DNA of 64,000 nt from Mastigamoeba balamuthi (Eukaryota; Evosea; Mastigamoebida; Mastigamoebidae), in assembly GCA_902651635.1 (NCBI GenBank), contig CACRSC010000023.1:1-64000 (forward strand). The letters are read 5' to 3'. Position 1 is the first letter of the stretch. Each line of letters opens with the position of its first letter. A program made the translations under genes and the position numbers. This document shows positions 63,289 through 64,000 of this stretch, one piece after another. Under the pieces are notes generated by a model. The model ran no database searches and had not been told where the DNA came from. It was given only the letters and a program-made list of their open reading frames with translations.

Positions 63289-64000
63289 TCACTGCGTGTA
63301 GTGCTCCGGGTGGTACTTCTTGCCGTTGGCGACGGAGCACTGCCCGATGATGAGCTTGCCGCAGCTGGCGCACTGCTCGCCAGAGGCCTTTGCGTAGTCG
63401 TCTGCGCAGAAGGGCTTGCCCCTGTGCTCGAAGAACTCGCCCGACGCGAGCACGACGCCGCACGCGTCGCACTTGAAGTGCTCGTCGTGCCAGACCTTGC
63501 CGCAGGCCGTCAGGCAGTGGCCCAGCACCACCTTGCCGCACCCCGCGCAGCAGCGCTTGTGGATCACTGGCCGCAACGGGAGCCGCGGGTCAGTAACAAA
63601 AACGTCCCCCGGACACAGAGAGAGGTGCACGGAAGGTGCAGCGGAGGGGAGCTCAGTGCGCACTGTAGTAGTCCTCCTCGCAGTAGGGGAACCCCGCCTG
63701 CGCGTAGTAGCTGCCGTCGGCGAGCTGCTTCTTGCACTTGGTGCAGCAGAAGCACGTCGGGTGCCAGTGCTTGCCCGCGGCCTCGATGGTCTGGTCGCCC
63801 TCGATGGCCCGCAGGCACCCGCCGCAGACGGGCCGCGCCGCGCGCCAGCAGTCGTCGCACCGCGGCTGGCCGTCGGCGTCCACGCGGTAGACGCCGCCGA
63901 CGAGCGTCGCCTTGCACGCGACGCAGACAAAGTGCTCCTGGTGCCAGAGCTTGCCCATGGCGCTCACGGCGCTCGTCACGATCGGCGACCCGCACGCCGC
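63289..64000 (-). CDS. Multi-LIM-domain protein, 5' part outside window
   Basis: Two exons are visible: 63664-64000 (continuing beyond the window) and 63289-63566. They encode the end of one LIM domain (GKLWHQEHFVCVACKATLVG), a second (CGGCLRAIEGDQTIEAAGKH, CCTKCKKQLADGSYY), a third (CAGCGKVVLGHCLTACGKVW, CDACGVVLASGEFFEHRG), and half of a fourth (CASCGKLIIGQCSVANGKKY) that stops after HPEHYTQ. The spacing resembles the paxillin/leupaxin set of four LIM domains acting at adhesion or actin structures. The fourth domain lacks its second zinc site. A GTGAGA donor overlaps the stop, but no downstream exon with the missing cysteines is found. Confidence 0.88.

Noticed and set aside
1-64000. Retroviral, LTR or Polinton-type remains
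   Set aside because: No reverse transcriptase, integrase, capsid or long terminal repeat was recognised. The only mobile-type structure supported is the small inverted-repeat element at 8528-8890.

Overview
The window looks like nuclear DNA of a GC-rich, intron-containing protist. Genes are split by short GT-AG introns, mostly 30-100 nt. Two Pol III-type tRNA genes are present: Thr (anticodon AGT) and Arg (anticodon ACG). The conserved genes are eukaryotic: RNA polymerase II subunit RPB3, the proteasome adaptor ECM29, YIF1, an XPR1/PHO1-type phosphate exporter, a UBAC1-like protein, a SAC3/THP3 (LENG8-like) protein and a LIM protein. The mix with a formate/nitrite transporter, GH20 hexosaminidase and GPI-type surface proteins would suit a free-living amoebozoan such as an archamoeba. 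That placement is a low-confidence inference.

Region 1 (1-16.2 kb): a tRNA-Thr, then a tandem family of an unrecognised cysteine-containing protein with four apparently intact three-exon copies (A 865, B 3834, C 5842, D 13563) and at least two decayed pieces. Copy D faces a RibD C-terminal-domain reductase gene. A rotted copy of the same pair, in the same order and orientation, lies at 2340-3240. Copies C and D are separated by about 6 kb of AT-richer DNA. It holds a 363-bp inverted-repeat element, degenerate CCAGC-type repeat clusters and frame-broken coding remnants.

Region 2 (16.5-24.3 kb): a leucine-rich-repeat protein fused to a HlyIII/PAQR membrane domain, a SAC3/THP3 gene, a TPR gene and a formate/nitrite transporter (FNT) gene.

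Region 3 (23-29.6 kb): the FNT-hexosaminidase locus appears twice. The copies are truncated or doubled exactly at single-N joins (24697, 26620). The simplest reading is two alleles strung together by the assembler. The same signature occurs inside ECM29 at 52761.

Region 4 (29.7-39.4 kb, minus strand): an alpha-fucosyltransferase, a small cysteine-rich GPI-type protein, a larger GPI-type surface protein and three tandem M28 metallopeptidases, one of them cut by a 587-base gap.

Region 5 (40-64 kb): the XPR1-like exporter, an LRR protein built from five exons of exactly 84 nt, the UBAC1-like gene, a secreted orphan, an intronless beta-helix surface protein, a divergent ribosomal P0-like gene divergent from ECM29, YIF1, tRNA-Arg, RPB3, a tiny zinc-ribbon gene and the 3' part of a LIM-domain gene. 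A GATATCTC-like element recurs just upstream of many of the housekeeping starts.
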